Origin: GWF2-38-10 sp964527595
GTDB lineage: Bacteria > Babelota > Babeliae > Babelales > RVW-14
Reading direction: 5' to 3'
DNA: 64,000 bases
Assembly: GCA_964527595.1 (NCBI GenBank)
Contig: CAZGPI010000001.1
Location: 1 to 64,000 of the forward strand
The notes beneath the pieces are model-generated. The model was given only the letters and a program-made list of their open reading frames with translations. It was not told where the DNA came from and searched no databases. This document shows, piece by piece, positions 53,183 to 62,258 of this stretch (within the stretch, counting starts at the first letter, position 1; every line of letters begins with the position of its first letter). Both the position numbers and the translations under genes were made by a program.

Positions 53183-55578
53183 GCATTCTCCGCTGTTCGT
53201 AAAATGGCACCCAGCTCGGTAGCAATACCAACAACCGTCGCCCATACCGCATCTATCTCATCTTTTTCTAAAGTTTTTTCAGGACTTGATACCCACGCTC
53301 TAAATGTTAATGAACGCTGATCTATCCATTCTTTTTTTTCAAAGAAATCAACAAGCTCTATTTTTTTAATCAAAAAACTCGCCTGGGCAAAACGCTCTTG
53401 TAATTCTGCAACGGTCAAGGTGAGCGGAACCATCAGGCTCACATCAAAATAAGTATTTTGAAATTTCGATATATGTTCATAATGCTTTTCAAGCGGGGCG
53501 AGCGAGCACAATAAATCACCATTCAATTCAAAAATAAACGCATTGCTTTCTGGTAATGCATCGAACTTTGATAAAAATGATCGATCAATTGTTCCGGCAA
53601 AACCAAGAACCTGTTGCCCATACATAAGCTGAACCGTCTGATGTGAAAGATACCATGGAGAAGGAACATTTTTTGCCTTCTGCCAGCTAACCATTTTTTC
53701 ATCAAGCCCCAAGAACCTCAAAAGTCCTTGAATTTCAGACTTGCTTACGTAAAAATCAACAGCACCTTTTCGCTCAAAAAATATTCCCGCCAAGCAATTT
53801 TGCTCTTTAACGTTACCGTCATGATAAGGCCAAATCTTTCCCCACTCAAAAATAGGCAGACTATCACGATGCGTTTGATTTTCGCGAAGATTTTTTAATA
53901 GGCCCGGAATAAGAGAGGTAATGAGCCGACAATAATTTTCAGATACCGGGTTAATAAGCGGCAGCGCCTCAATATCACGGAGCCCCAAAGAGACAAGATT
54001 TTCTTCATCAAAAAATGCATAACTTTGAAATTCTATCATCTTTGAAGAATGCGCTAAGAAGTGTTTGATTTTACGCACGCGCATCATACTTTGCATATCG
54101 TATGGAGGCCGAATAATTGGAGGCAGAATATGTGGAATTTTTTCAAAACCATAGCAACGAATAACTTCTTCTAAAATGTCTTCTTTGATATTGACGTCCT
54201 TATTCGCTCGAAATGTAGGAACCCCAATAAGATAGACTCGCTCTTTATTCTCTTCAGAAATGTAGCTTTGTAGCACCTTAAATCCAAGCTTAGCCAAAGG
54301 CTTGACCACATCATCTTCGCGCAGGGTAATTCCGATACGTTTTTCTAAAAATTTATGGCTAACCTCAATAACCTGTTCCTTTATCGCGGGAATACCAACG
54401 GCGATAATTTCATCGGCAACGATTGCCTTTATGCCACATTCTTCAAGTAGTTTTAAAAAACGAAAAATAGCTTCGATAGCCGTATTTGGGTCAAGCGTCT
54501 TTTCAAAACGAGCAGATGAATCGGTACGCAACTTGTGGCGTAATGAAGACCGACGAACGGTCGCCGCACCAAAATTTGCACCTTCAACAAAAATCGATTT
54601 TGTTTGGGCACTCACCGAGTCACCGCGGCCACCCTTTACGCCAGCAAGGCACATTGGGCGCACGCCATTTGCAATCACCAAATCACTGTCAGCTAATTCT
54701 ATCGATTGACCGTCAAGAAGATCAAGTTTTTCACCCTGATTGGCCATGCGAATAATAACACGTTTATCACTTATTTTATCGGCATCGTAAACATGCATTG
54801 GTTGCGACCAATCACAAGAAATGTAATTTGCCAAATCAACAAGCGCGTTAATGGGACGCAACCCAACCCGAAGCAATCGGCTTGCGATTAAAAGGTTGGA
54901 TGGTTTATTTTCAACAGTTTTAATATAAAGGCCCGCAAATCGTTGGCATGCACCGCCCGATTTGTTTTCGACAATAATCGGCGTTGTTGCCGTCACCGGG
55001 GAAATATCGGACGAATACAAAACATGGTGTCTTTTCAAAAATTCATCATCGCACAAAAAAGGCAAATCTAAAAAGGCGGCAATTTCACGAGCAAACCCGC
55101 GATGCCCCCACATATCTGGGCGATGATTAAGCGATTTATTATCAACCTCTAATAAGATATCTTCAGCCTCAAAAAATGATCGCCAATTGCCTTGCAGCAA
55201 ATGTTCTTCTACATCAAAAGCAGGCAATAGCCCTTCTTTTTCTACGCCAAAATCACTCAAGGTTGCCCAGGCAAAATCTTTGCCTGTTTTTTTTAACATG
55301 AATATTGGATTAGGTACTTGAGCGCTAATTAAATCATCATTTTTGGCGCGCATCAACAATGTTACATTTTGAGATAATTCTGGAATCGAAAGTATAACCC
55401 CGCCAGCAGATTCGCTCTCTTTACGCGCTAAATAAAACTGCCCGAGATCGGTTTTAAAACGAGAAACATGCTCAATTTCGGCAACAATAGCATTAAATTT
55501 TGATGCTATAAGATTGATATCTTGATCTTTCCAATCAGCTTCGATGTGATCAAAAATCCAGGCAAGGGATAATTTCAT
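53179..55578 (-). CDS. pheT: Phenylalanine--tRNA ligase beta subunit
   Basis: PheT pairs with PheS to charge tRNA(Phe) and edits Tyr. The 799-residue length is normal. It starts MKLSLAWIFDHIEADW with GGGGTG upstream. The tRNA-binding part near the N-terminus is weakly conserved. LEVDNKSLNHRPDMWGHRGFAREIAA (B3/B4), RFEKTLDPNTA, NPVSENYCRLITSLIPGLLKNLREN and a C-terminal anticodon-binding FDX-ACB domain (VSLMVPLTLTVAELQERF) follow. pheS is not adjacent in this window. It heads the pheT-lspA-PgpA-like-comF unit. Confidence 0.95.
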   Translation of the reverse strand: MKLSLAWIFDHIEADWKDQDINLIASKFNAIVAEIEHVSRFKTDLGQFYLARKESESAGGVILSIPELSQNVTLLMRAKNDDLISAQVPNPIFMLKKTGKDFAWATLSDFGVEKEGLLPAFDVEEHLLQGNWRSFFEAEDILLEVDNKSLNHRPDMWGHRGFAREIAAFLDLPFLCDDEFLKRHHVLYSSDISPVTATTPIIVENKSGGACQRFAGLYIKTVENKPSNLLIASRLLRVGLRPINALVDLANYISCDWSQPMHVYDADKISDKRVIIRMANQGEKLDLLDGQSIELADSDLVIANGVRPMCLAGVKGGRGDSVSAQTKSIFVEGANFGAATVRRSSLRHKLRTDSSARFEKTLDPNTAIEAIFRFLKLLEECGIKAIVADEIIAVGIPAIKEQVIEVSHKFLEKRIGITLREDDVVKPLAKLGFKVLQSYISEENKERVYLIGVPTFRANKDVNIKEDILEEVIRCYGFEKIPHILPPIIRPPYDMQSMMRVRKIKHFLAHSSKMIEFQSYAFFDEENLVSLGLRDIEALPLINPVSENYCRLITSLIPGLLKNLRENQTHRDSLPIFEWGKIWPYHDGNVKEQNCLAGIFFERKGAVDFYVSKSEIQGLLRFLGLDEKMVSWQKAKNVPSPWYLSHQTVQLMYGQQVLGFAGTIDRSFLSKFDALPESNAFIFELNGDLLCSLAPLEKHYEHISKFQNTYFDVSLMVPLTLTVAELQERFAQASFLIKKIELVDFFEKKEWIDQRSLTFRAWVSSPEKTLEKDEIDAVWATVVGIATELGAILRTAENA

Positions 55579-55664
55579 GAAGACACCCCACTCGCAATAA
55601 GTTCTTTTTTAAACACAATACTTGTAAGATGCCCAAGAATACGTCGAACGTCAATGAGAAACCA

Positions 55665-56846
55665 CTAAGCAAACAATCGCAATGCTATGTTACCGTAGTA
55701 AAAAACCACAGAACCTGCAAAGGTAATATATACCAATGGCTTGGTCCAACAAAAACCGAATAATTTTTTTGCTGTGTTTCCTAACGCTAGGGCAATAAGA
55801 GCCGGATATCCAACAACGACAACAGGCTCAATAACGGCCATAAGTCCGGAGAATCCAAGGTTGGCCATTGCAAAGATAATCGAAACGGTAATAAGCAATG
55901 CGTGAATATAACGCACCTTGCCCTTGAAAATATCGGTACTTAAATAATCGGCAAAAACGGTTGTTAAGGCCATTGCCGTTATTAAACAAGCAATTGCAAC
56001 GGTCATATTTGCTAGAACGCCACCCTTGTGACCAAGAATAAGTGTCGCCAATGCACAAAGTAATTTCTCTTGCGGAACATCATAAACATGTGAGCCATAC
56101 ATTGCGGCGATAAAGCAAAAGCCTAAATACACAACACCCAATAATCCGCCGCCAATAAGCCCGGCCTTGAGGCCTATTTTGGCAATTGCTTTGCCATCAA
56201 CATCAGAATTAGAATTTTTTTTCATTTGACTATGGATAGAACCATAAATAAGACTAGCAAAAAATATCGTCCCCAATAAATCAAGAGTATAATAGCCTTC
56301 CTTCAGCCCTTTAAAGAAAACGCCAGCTGATGAAATAGCCGAAGGCTCAAGCCATAATGGTGATAAAAGCCCAAGAATTATAATGGAAAAAAGAAGGACA
56401 AGTTTTAACGGTCCTAGCACTTTTCCAAACAATCCAACAACGCTATTTTTTCTCAAGGTTAGAACAAATATAAGAATTGTCGTTAATAAGCTAAACAAAA
56501 CCAAAGGACAATTGGGCAAATACCAGCTCACGGCTGAATATGAAAGTACAATACATCGCGGCGCCAAAACAGGCCCAAGTAAAAGCATGCAAATAAAACA
56601 AACAACCACGCCGGCTGTTTTTCCCATCTCGGCCAAAAACAACTTGTAATTCCCCTCAAAAAGCATTGCCGAAATCAAGCCTAGCAAAGGAACAAGAACG
56701 GCCGTGATAAAAAAGCCCGCAATTGCAAACCAAACTTTGTCGCCAACATCTCTTCCAAGAGTAAGTGGGAAAACAACATTCCCCGCGCCAAACAACATGG
56801 TAAATATGGCAAGACCTAATGGAAAAACCCTCGGCTTATGTATCAC
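55665..56846 (-). CDS. brnQ: Branched-chain amino acid carrier (BrnQ/LIVCS family)
   Basis: BrnQ imports Leu, Ile and Val with cations. About twelve TM helices are seen in 393 residues. The start FTMLFGAGNVVFPLTLGRDVG matches the family signature FFGAGNLIFPP. I prefer GTG 56846 (VIHKPRVFPLG) behind AAAAGGATATTC; an ATG at 56912 would add 22 polar residues. It would supply amino acids to a cell with few synthesis genes, which is inference. Confidence 0.9.
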   Translation of the reverse strand: MIHKPRVFPLGLAIFTMLFGAGNVVFPLTLGRDVGDKVWFAIAGFFITAVLVPLLGLISAMLFEGNYKLFLAEMGKTAGVVVCFICMLLLGPVLAPRCIVLSYSAVSWYLPNCPLVLFSLLTTILIFVLTLRKNSVVGLFGKVLGPLKLVLLFSIIILGLLSPLWLEPSAISSAGVFFKGLKEGYYTLDLLGTIFFASLIYGSIHSQMKKNSNSDVDGKAIAKIGLKAGLIGGGLLGVVYLGFCFIAAMYGSHVYDVPQEKLLCALATLILGHKGGVLANMTVAIACLITAMALTTVFADYLSTDIFKGKVRYIHALLITVSIIFAMANLGFSGLMAVIEPVVVVGYPALIALALGNTAKKLFGFCWTKPLVYITFAGSVVFYYGNIALRLFA

Positions 56847-56958
56847 GAATATCCTTTTACTGTTTATAACGTATAAATCACTCTTTTCGGCTATTTTATC
56901 AAAAAATACCATTTAATCCAAGAAGAATATACAGGACAACCCCATTCCGGCCATTTTC

Positions 56959-56986
56959 TTGACCATTTGAAAAAATGCTTTATAAT
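56959..56986 (+). promoter_or_regulatory. Strong sigma-70 promoter of the tmRNA gene
   Basis: TTGACC (56959-56964), 16-nt spacer, perfect TATAAT (56981-56986), about 28 nt before the mature 5' end. Confidence 0.85.
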
Positions 56987-57013
56987 TAAGGTATCTTGGG
57001 TCTTTGAAAGTTT

Positions 57014-57421
57014 GGGGGCGTAATTGGTCTCGACGTAATGTCGGATGTTCTGAGTGCATGTCGAGGTTTTGAATGAATCTCGTTAAAAAACATTCACAAA
57101 AAAAACAAATGCCGGTTTTATACCAGCCGCTAATAGCTACAACAGCAGCAATGCTCACGTAGCTTTTGCCTAATCGCTCATTGAGTAATTAGGATTAGTC
57201 TTGTAGGCAAGGGCGCATCTATCCGTTCTGCTTACTCGTATAACCCAAGATAGGACTTTCGAGCTAGGATTTTTAGTTGTGTAGCTCGTTTGTATCACAC
57301 AACTGGCTCTTATTCATTTTGTGCTCTCGAGGAGGAGTAAGAGTATATTCGAGGGATAAACATGTAGTGCTTGGTGCATGTGGTATTGCGGACATGGGTT
57401 CGACTCCCATCGCCTCCACCA
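57014..57421 (+). ncRNA. ssrA: Transfer-messenger RNA (tmRNA)
   Basis: The 5' end GGGGGCGTAATTGGTCTCGA and the 3' end GGGTTCGACTCCCATCGCCT-CCACCA are the classic tmRNA ends. GGGGGCG pairs with CGCCTCC (one G-U) as the acceptor stem, and CCA is encoded. A frame between them ends at TAA 57171-57173. If the resume codon is GCC 57111 the tag is AGFIPAANSYNSSNAHVAFA, 20 residues ending in the small-hydrophobic VAFA that proteases need. The resume codon cannot be fixed from sequence alone. tmRNA and SmpB free stalled ribosomes. One-piece type, 408 nt. Confidence 0.95.
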
Positions 57422-57540
57422 GCCTTCGCCCAGGTGGCTTCGGCTGGCACGCCAACCAGCTAAGGCATAAAAACATTAAACAGAAAAAAAGACGTAGGCT
57501 GCGCGCCGTAGCCTTGGCAAAGGCGGGCTTCCCTATATTA
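57422..57540. repeat. Repeat-like GC-rich stretch between tmRNA and GIY-YIG gene
   Basis: 57422-57463 resembles bases 71-109 of the window. Next to it, GGCTGCGCGCCGTAGCC (about 57495-57511) forms a hairpin. Such G+C-rich, TTCGCC/GGCGAA-rich strings often sit upstream of small GIY-YIG genes in draft bacterial genomes. No gene is seen. Confidence 0.45.
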
Positions 57541-57555
57541 AAAAAAACAAAAAAT

Positions 57556-57798
57556 ATGTATTACGTTTATTTACTTCGTTCAATAACATCACCAGACAAA
57601 ACTTATATTGGTTATACAATAAATGTTAAGGAACGATTTGAAAAGCACAACACCGGCACATGTCTTTATTCATCTAAATACAAGCCATGGCAATTAGTTG
57701 CGTGTTTTGCTTTTCGATATAAAGCTCGAGCAATATCTTTTGAAGAATATTTAAAAAGTTGATCAGGCAGGGCTTTTGCTATAAATCATTTTTGGTAA
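57556..57798 (+). pseudogene. GIY-YIG nuclease with in-frame TGA near the 3' end
   Basis: The gene starts MYYVYLLRSITSPDKTYIGY and has the GIY-YIG pair YVYLL and TYIGYT, the Arg in VKERFEKHN and the Glu in FEEYLKS. TGA at 57760-57762 stops it after 68 residues. The same frame goes on with SGRAFAINHFW to TAA 57796-57798, and that is the normal C-terminus of UPF0213-type proteins, where a Gly codon (GGA) usually takes the TGA place. A single G-to-T change explains it. The short form keeps the catalytic residues and may still fold. Confidence 0.8.
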
Positions 57799-57833
57799 TA
57801 AAATTCTTATTGGCCCTATTCCTTCTATTTATT

Positions 57834-60800
57834 TTATTTCTTCCCCAGTCTAATAGCTAATGCTTCATCCCCATCTTCCGTTCCAGAAGTAAGGTTTAAC
57901 ACTTGCGGCAAAGCCAGCTTAATGTTATTTGCCTTGAATGCTTTCATCGTTTCCATGCGGATTTGTGCCGCGATTTCCCATTGATCTCTTACTCGTCGTG
58001 CGCTAATAAATGCACGAACCAAAAAATACAGTGCGTTTTCTTCAAATCCTTCAAGCCGTACAACAATTGCAGGAACTCGCAAAACAACCGGATTACTTTG
58101 CACGACGCTCATCAAAACACGTCTAACCAACTCAGGGTCAGAATCATGAGCAACCCGCACATCCATCTCAAATCCAACGGCAAATCTTCCATGGCCCCAA
58201 TTAATAAATGTTTTCTTCAGAAGCTCCCGATTGGGGATAACGACAGAATGATTTCGCGAGGTAACAAGCGTTGTCGTTCGTGCAGAAATTTTATGTACCG
58301 TTCCCTGTAATTCATCAATTTGTATAAAGTTTCCAATCTCAATTGGCCGTTCAAGTAAAATCAAAAATCCACCGACAAAGTCGGTCAAAACATCTTTCAA
58401 CGCCAAACCTAATCCAACGGCCAAGATACCGCCAATAGACAAAATAAAATAAGAATCGATGTGAATAGTCACTAACCCAAACAATAACGCAAGACTTACA
58501 AGTATATAATGCAACATGCGTGAAATAGTATTTTGCAACCCAGGCTCGGTTCTTAATATATCAAACAACTTATTGAGAATAAATTTGTACACCAATGACG
58601 ACGTTAAAAAGCCACCAAGAATGAAAAGTACCAATGTAATAAATTGTACAAAACCCAGCTTATTACCCGAGCTCAATTGAATAACCCACGTTTCAGACAA
58701 TAATTGCCATAAATCGGTTGGCATCAAATCGAGTCCCCAAATGCGGGCAAGAATAACGACGGTACCAAAAAGTAAAAATAGAAAACTCACAATAACTAAA
58801 AAGCCATAGTACGTTTTTGCATATTCAAATTTATCACGAATTTCATCTTCATCTTCTTGCATAAACAGAAAAACCGAATACTTACGGATAGAATGGTGCA
58901 CAAGAAACAAAACATAAAAAAGCGCAATTGATAAAGGTACGGCAAACGCAAGGTACCACGCTAAATTTGAATAACCAATTGAATGGTTAGATAAAATCAA
59001 TAATCCCATCACAAAACCAAATACCGGATAATAATATTTCTCAATTTTTCTTTTAAGCCAAATGAGAAAATTATTATTTGACGGGATTATCGTAAGTACA
59101 TCTTCTTTGCTAAAAAACAATAAAATTATTACCAAGACGAACAAAGAATATGCCGCAAGCAAAACCCGAGCAAAAAGAACCGGTTGCCCAGCGCCATAAG
59201 CCAAAAAAGCAAACCGTAACGGAATCAAAATCGCCGTTGAATAAAAAAACAACGAAAGCAAAAGAATGAAACGGTCCTGAAGTTTTTCAGCAAACAATAA
59301 AAAGCTCAATTTCCTGTTCAATTCCCTTAATTGCAGGATTAAAGCATTGGAAAGATATACAAGCACTGGAATAGAAACAGTATAAAATAATGCCAAGTAA
59401 TAGGGAGTAGCAAAGCTTTTTAATGAACAAAAAACATATCTAAAGTCAAACAGTATATGTAGCGACAAAAAGACGAGAGGGAACCAATAAACAAAGAATT
59501 TTTGCGCAAATGATATTATTGCATGTGCGATATTAAAATATAGAGTAAATGTCTGAGAAACCGGCAAAGTAACCAATCTCGATATTTTCTCAAAAAGTCT
59601 CTTAATCGCAAACCTTACGCCAATAAAAGTTACTAAAAATAAAATCAAAAAGAGTAACAAATACAATACACTTTGCGTCGTTGTCCCAAGAAGCCCCTGT
59701 AACATTACCATTGGCGCCAAGTTAGCCGGGGTATCCCAAAAGAATTTTTTACCTATCGCTTCAGCTTCACTTAAAGAGGCGATAAAAGCACTAAGCGATA
59801 TAGCCCGCGATGAACGCTTCCAAATATTTTGAGTCATTTTGCGTGACTCTAGGTCGCTAACAATTAACTCATAAGAACTTACAACAATCTCCTGATGATT
59901 AATCAAATCGGAACAAACGGCCAAAAAGTCTTGTGTTATCTGAGTCAATTGTAATAAATCGTGTCGTACATCATTGTAATTAGCGATTATGGTTTGAAGT
60001 GAGGCTTCTTTGCCCTTGAAGATAGCCGTTTTTTTTGTTTTTAACTTATCAACTTTAAGCTTAACGCGCTCCGCTGTACGCTTATTTTCAATTAATGAGT
60101 AAACAGCTTCAAGCCGCTTTTCTTTAAAATTCTTGTAATTGGCTTGTTCTATTTCGTGCTGATTTTTAAAATTGACGAGAAGTTCATCAAAATTTACATG
60201 CTCTTCTCGTAATCGATAGCGAACCTCTATCATTAAATACTGCATTTCCTTATGCTTAGCCAATGCTTCTGCAACGTCTTTTTCGGTATCGAGCAACAAA
60301 ATTTCTCGGTCAAGGCGCTGCTGTTGGACATTGAGTTTTTGCGCATTTGACTTAGCTAGCTCACTTTCAACATAGTCTTTTTCACCACGACCTTTCATTT
60401 GTTTTAATTTTTCGCGCACAAATTCAAGATCCAAATTAAGTTTTTCTTTTTCAAAGTTTTTCGCTTCACGCGCCTTTGCTATTTCTTCTTTTGTTTTTAA
60501 TGCCTTTTTGGTCTCTTCTTTCCATTCTGCCTTTGCCAGTTCAACATCTCTGTAATCAAGTAATAACCGGCGCTCAATTTGGCCAAGAAAGTTCTTTTCA
60601 TCAACTAGTTTATTTTGCAAAATGGCAATTTCATCATCCTTGTATTTTTCTTCAAAGGCCAACTTTTCTATCTTTAGCTTCGAATATTCAATTTTTTCAT
60701 TAAGTAACCCAACCTCTTGCTCAAAAAGATCTGTTGCATTTTTCACCGCAGTTATTCTTGCTGCAGCCGTTTTTCCAGCAATATCTATTTGCGTAATCTT

Positions 60801-61424
60801 CTCACGCTCTTTCACCTTAACATCCAGTTGTTTTTGTTGCGCGGAGAGTGATTCTTTTTCGCTGGCTAATTGCTTCTTAACAATCTCTCTTTTTCTTTTT
60901 TCCAACGTTATTTGAGTCAGATGTTCGGCCTGTTTTGTTTGGGCGTTTCTAAAATCATGCCAAGAATAAGCGGCACTAGGAATAGCCTTTGGGCCCAAAC
61001 GATATTCTTCTGATGCTTTGAGCAATGCTATATGTTTCTCAATGAGTTCAATAAATTCACGCCATAATTCTTGGTGATTCATCAAAAATTGCTTACGGGT
61101 ATTGAGTATCGATCCCTTTTTGTTTAAATACTCAAAAGCAGCCTCATGCGAAATTTTCAGCCGTGCTTGCGAATCTGCAATATCGGCATTTATCTTATTA
61201 ATTACTTTGATAAGCACCTTATTTGAATCGTCAGATTTTTTCTTGCTTGCAGCAAGCGTATTATTGAGACCATCTAATAGCGAAGCCTCTGGTACACCTC
61301 CCCCCAAAAAAGGAAGATTTACCACCGACTGTATATCATTTTTGCCTGGGAATAATGCCTGAGCATTATCTCCCACAAAAACCATAATTATTAAAAGGCT
61401 TAAAAAATTTATGTACCCCTGCAT
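57834..61424 (-). CDS. Giant MscS-family mechanosensitive channel (MscK-like)
   Basis: The 1196-residue protein has a signal peptide (MQGYINFLSLLIIMVFVGDN) and a long periplasmic Lys/Glu-rich coiled coil (about 50-480). About ten TM helices run from about 550 on. The MscS core is at about 990-1190: GGILAVGLGLALKDVLTDFV (pore helix), then FLILLERPIEIGNF, SRNHSVVIPN and the cytoplasmic domain. It releases solutes on osmotic downshock. The coiled coil is longer and more charged than in E. coli MscK. It follows the recO-like gene by 21 nt. The start has AAAAAGGGGATCGCG upstream. Confidence 0.9.
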   Translation of the reverse strand: MQGYINFLSLLIIMVFVGDNAQALFPGKNDIQSVVNLPFLGGGVPEASLLDGLNNTLAASKKKSDDSNKVLIKVINKINADIADSQARLKISHEAAFEYLNKKGSILNTRKQFLMNHQELWREFIELIEKHIALLKASEEYRLGPKAIPSAAYSWHDFRNAQTKQAEHLTQITLEKRKREIVKKQLASEKESLSAQQKQLDVKVKEREKITQIDIAGKTAAARITAVKNATDLFEQEVGLLNEKIEYSKLKIEKLAFEEKYKDDEIAILQNKLVDEKNFLGQIERRLLLDYRDVELAKAEWKEETKKALKTKEEIAKAREAKNFEKEKLNLDLEFVREKLKQMKGRGEKDYVESELAKSNAQKLNVQQQRLDREILLLDTEKDVAEALAKHKEMQYLMIEVRYRLREEHVNFDELLVNFKNQHEIEQANYKNFKEKRLEAVYSLIENKRTAERVKLKVDKLKTKKTAIFKGKEASLQTIIANYNDVRHDLLQLTQITQDFLAVCSDLINHQEIVVSSYELIVSDLESRKMTQNIWKRSSRAISLSAFIASLSEAEAIGKKFFWDTPANLAPMVMLQGLLGTTTQSVLYLLLFLILFLVTFIGVRFAIKRLFEKISRLVTLPVSQTFTLYFNIAHAIISFAQKFFVYWFPLVFLSLHILFDFRYVFCSLKSFATPYYLALFYTVSIPVLVYLSNALILQLRELNRKLSFLLFAEKLQDRFILLLSLFFYSTAILIPLRFAFLAYGAGQPVLFARVLLAAYSLFVLVIILLFFSKEDVLTIIPSNNNFLIWLKRKIEKYYYPVFGFVMGLLILSNHSIGYSNLAWYLAFAVPLSIALFYVLFLVHHSIRKYSVFLFMQEDEDEIRDKFEYAKTYYGFLVIVSFLFLLFGTVVILARIWGLDLMPTDLWQLLSETWVIQLSSGNKLGFVQFITLVLFILGGFLTSSLVYKFILNKLFDILRTEPGLQNTISRMLHYILVSLALLFGLVTIHIDSYFILSIGGILAVGLGLALKDVLTDFVGGFLILLERPIEIGNFIQIDELQGTVHKISARTTTLVTSRNHSVVIPNRELLKKTFINWGHGRFAVGFEMDVRVAHDSDPELVRRVLMSVVQSNPVVLRVPAIVVRLEGFEENALYFLVRAFISARRVRDQWEIAAQIRMETMKAFKANNIKLALPQVLNLTSGTEDGDEALAIRLGKK

Positions 61425-61445
61425 CGCGATCCCCTTTTTTTTATA

Positions 61446-62081
61446 TTAATAATTAAAGGATACTGTCTTAAATAAGTGAAACATAGGATGACTTTTCAAA
61501 CAACTTAAAATCCATTCATCCATAGCTCCAAGCTTCACCAAAGCTAACCTTCGTGTTAAAAAATCTACTTTTTGTTCATTTGTAAAGTCAACAAACAATT
61601 CAGATAGCTCTTGAAATAGCGCTAGATACTCCTGAATATCCTCACGCTTATACGAACCGATCAGGCTCAAGAATTTTATAACGCATACTTTTTTAACTAT
61701 CGACTGGAGTTCATCATCAACCATAGAGCTCTGGCAAATCAAGCAACAACACTTTTCAAGGAAAAAAAACACATCGGCCGCTGGATTCTCCAAGGGTAAA
61801 AAATAATAGCAAAGCTCTAAAAGATGGTGTAGCCATATCAAATTACCATGACTTTGGTGAATTGGCGCGTACTGGATAGCAACCTGACTAGCAACCCAAA
61901 AATTACCGTCATGGTTAAGTGTTCCAGTCAGTACCATGCCTGGCCACAAGCGAGCGCATAAATCATGTTGCTTAAGAACAACATTAATGCGGCCATGTGA
62001 ACAGGTTAAGAGGGCAACTTTTTGGCGATGCGGAAAAAAACGCTTTAGAACATAGGCAACTTCTTGATTCTGTTGCAACAT
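61446..62081 (-). CDS. recO: RecO-like recombination mediator
   Basis: RecO loads RecA in gap repair. The start at 62081 (MLQQNQEVAYVLKRFFPHRQ) follows GGGGGAG; the frame runs up to 62108. The protein has 211 residues. The N-terminal OB fold (VALLTCSHGRINVVLKQHD) and then the helical LIWLHHLLELCYYFLPLENP match the RecO pattern (usually lyyLLEL...lp). The Zn-Cys motif of many RecO proteins is not clear. Identity is low, so the call is moderate. Confidence 0.65.
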   Translation of the reverse strand: MLQQNQEVAYVLKRFFPHRQKVALLTCSHGRINVVLKQHDLCARLWPGMVLTGTLNHDGNFWVASQVAIQYAPIHQSHGNLIWLHHLLELCYYFLPLENPAADVFFFLEKCCCLICQSSMVDDELQSIVKKVCVIKFLSLIGSYKREDIQEYLALFQELSELFVDFTNEQKVDFLTRRLALVKLGAMDEWILSCLKSHPMFHLFKTVSFNY

Positions 62082-62202
62082 AAACTCCCCCGTCCCTTCT
62101 TGAGTCATGCGACCGCTTATACCTTGTTGAGTAATAGTAGCATAGCATGGTTAGCGCAAAAACTTACCAAATATCCGCATTGTTGACGATCAAAAACATC
62201 CT

Positions 62203-62230
62203 TTGATTAACTAAAATACAGAGATAATAG
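62203..62230 (+). promoter_or_regulatory. Promoter candidate for the 3D-domain protein
   Basis: TTGATT (62203-62208), 16-nt spacer, TAATAG (62225-62230). TTGACG at 62183 is an alternative -35 with a poorer -10. Confidence 0.35.
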
Positions 62231-62258
62231 CCAATAAATTCCCAGATAAAGGATTGCG

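Noticed and set aside
57277..57762. A 161-codon frame running from tmRNA into the GIY-YIG gene
   Set aside because: Its first part is the tmRNA 3' half and repeat DNA; the real start is MYYVYLL at 57556.
57760..57762. TGA recoded as Gly (Gracilibacteria code)
   Set aside because: TGA ends several normal genes here (comM, lpxD, holB, pheT) at the expected family length.
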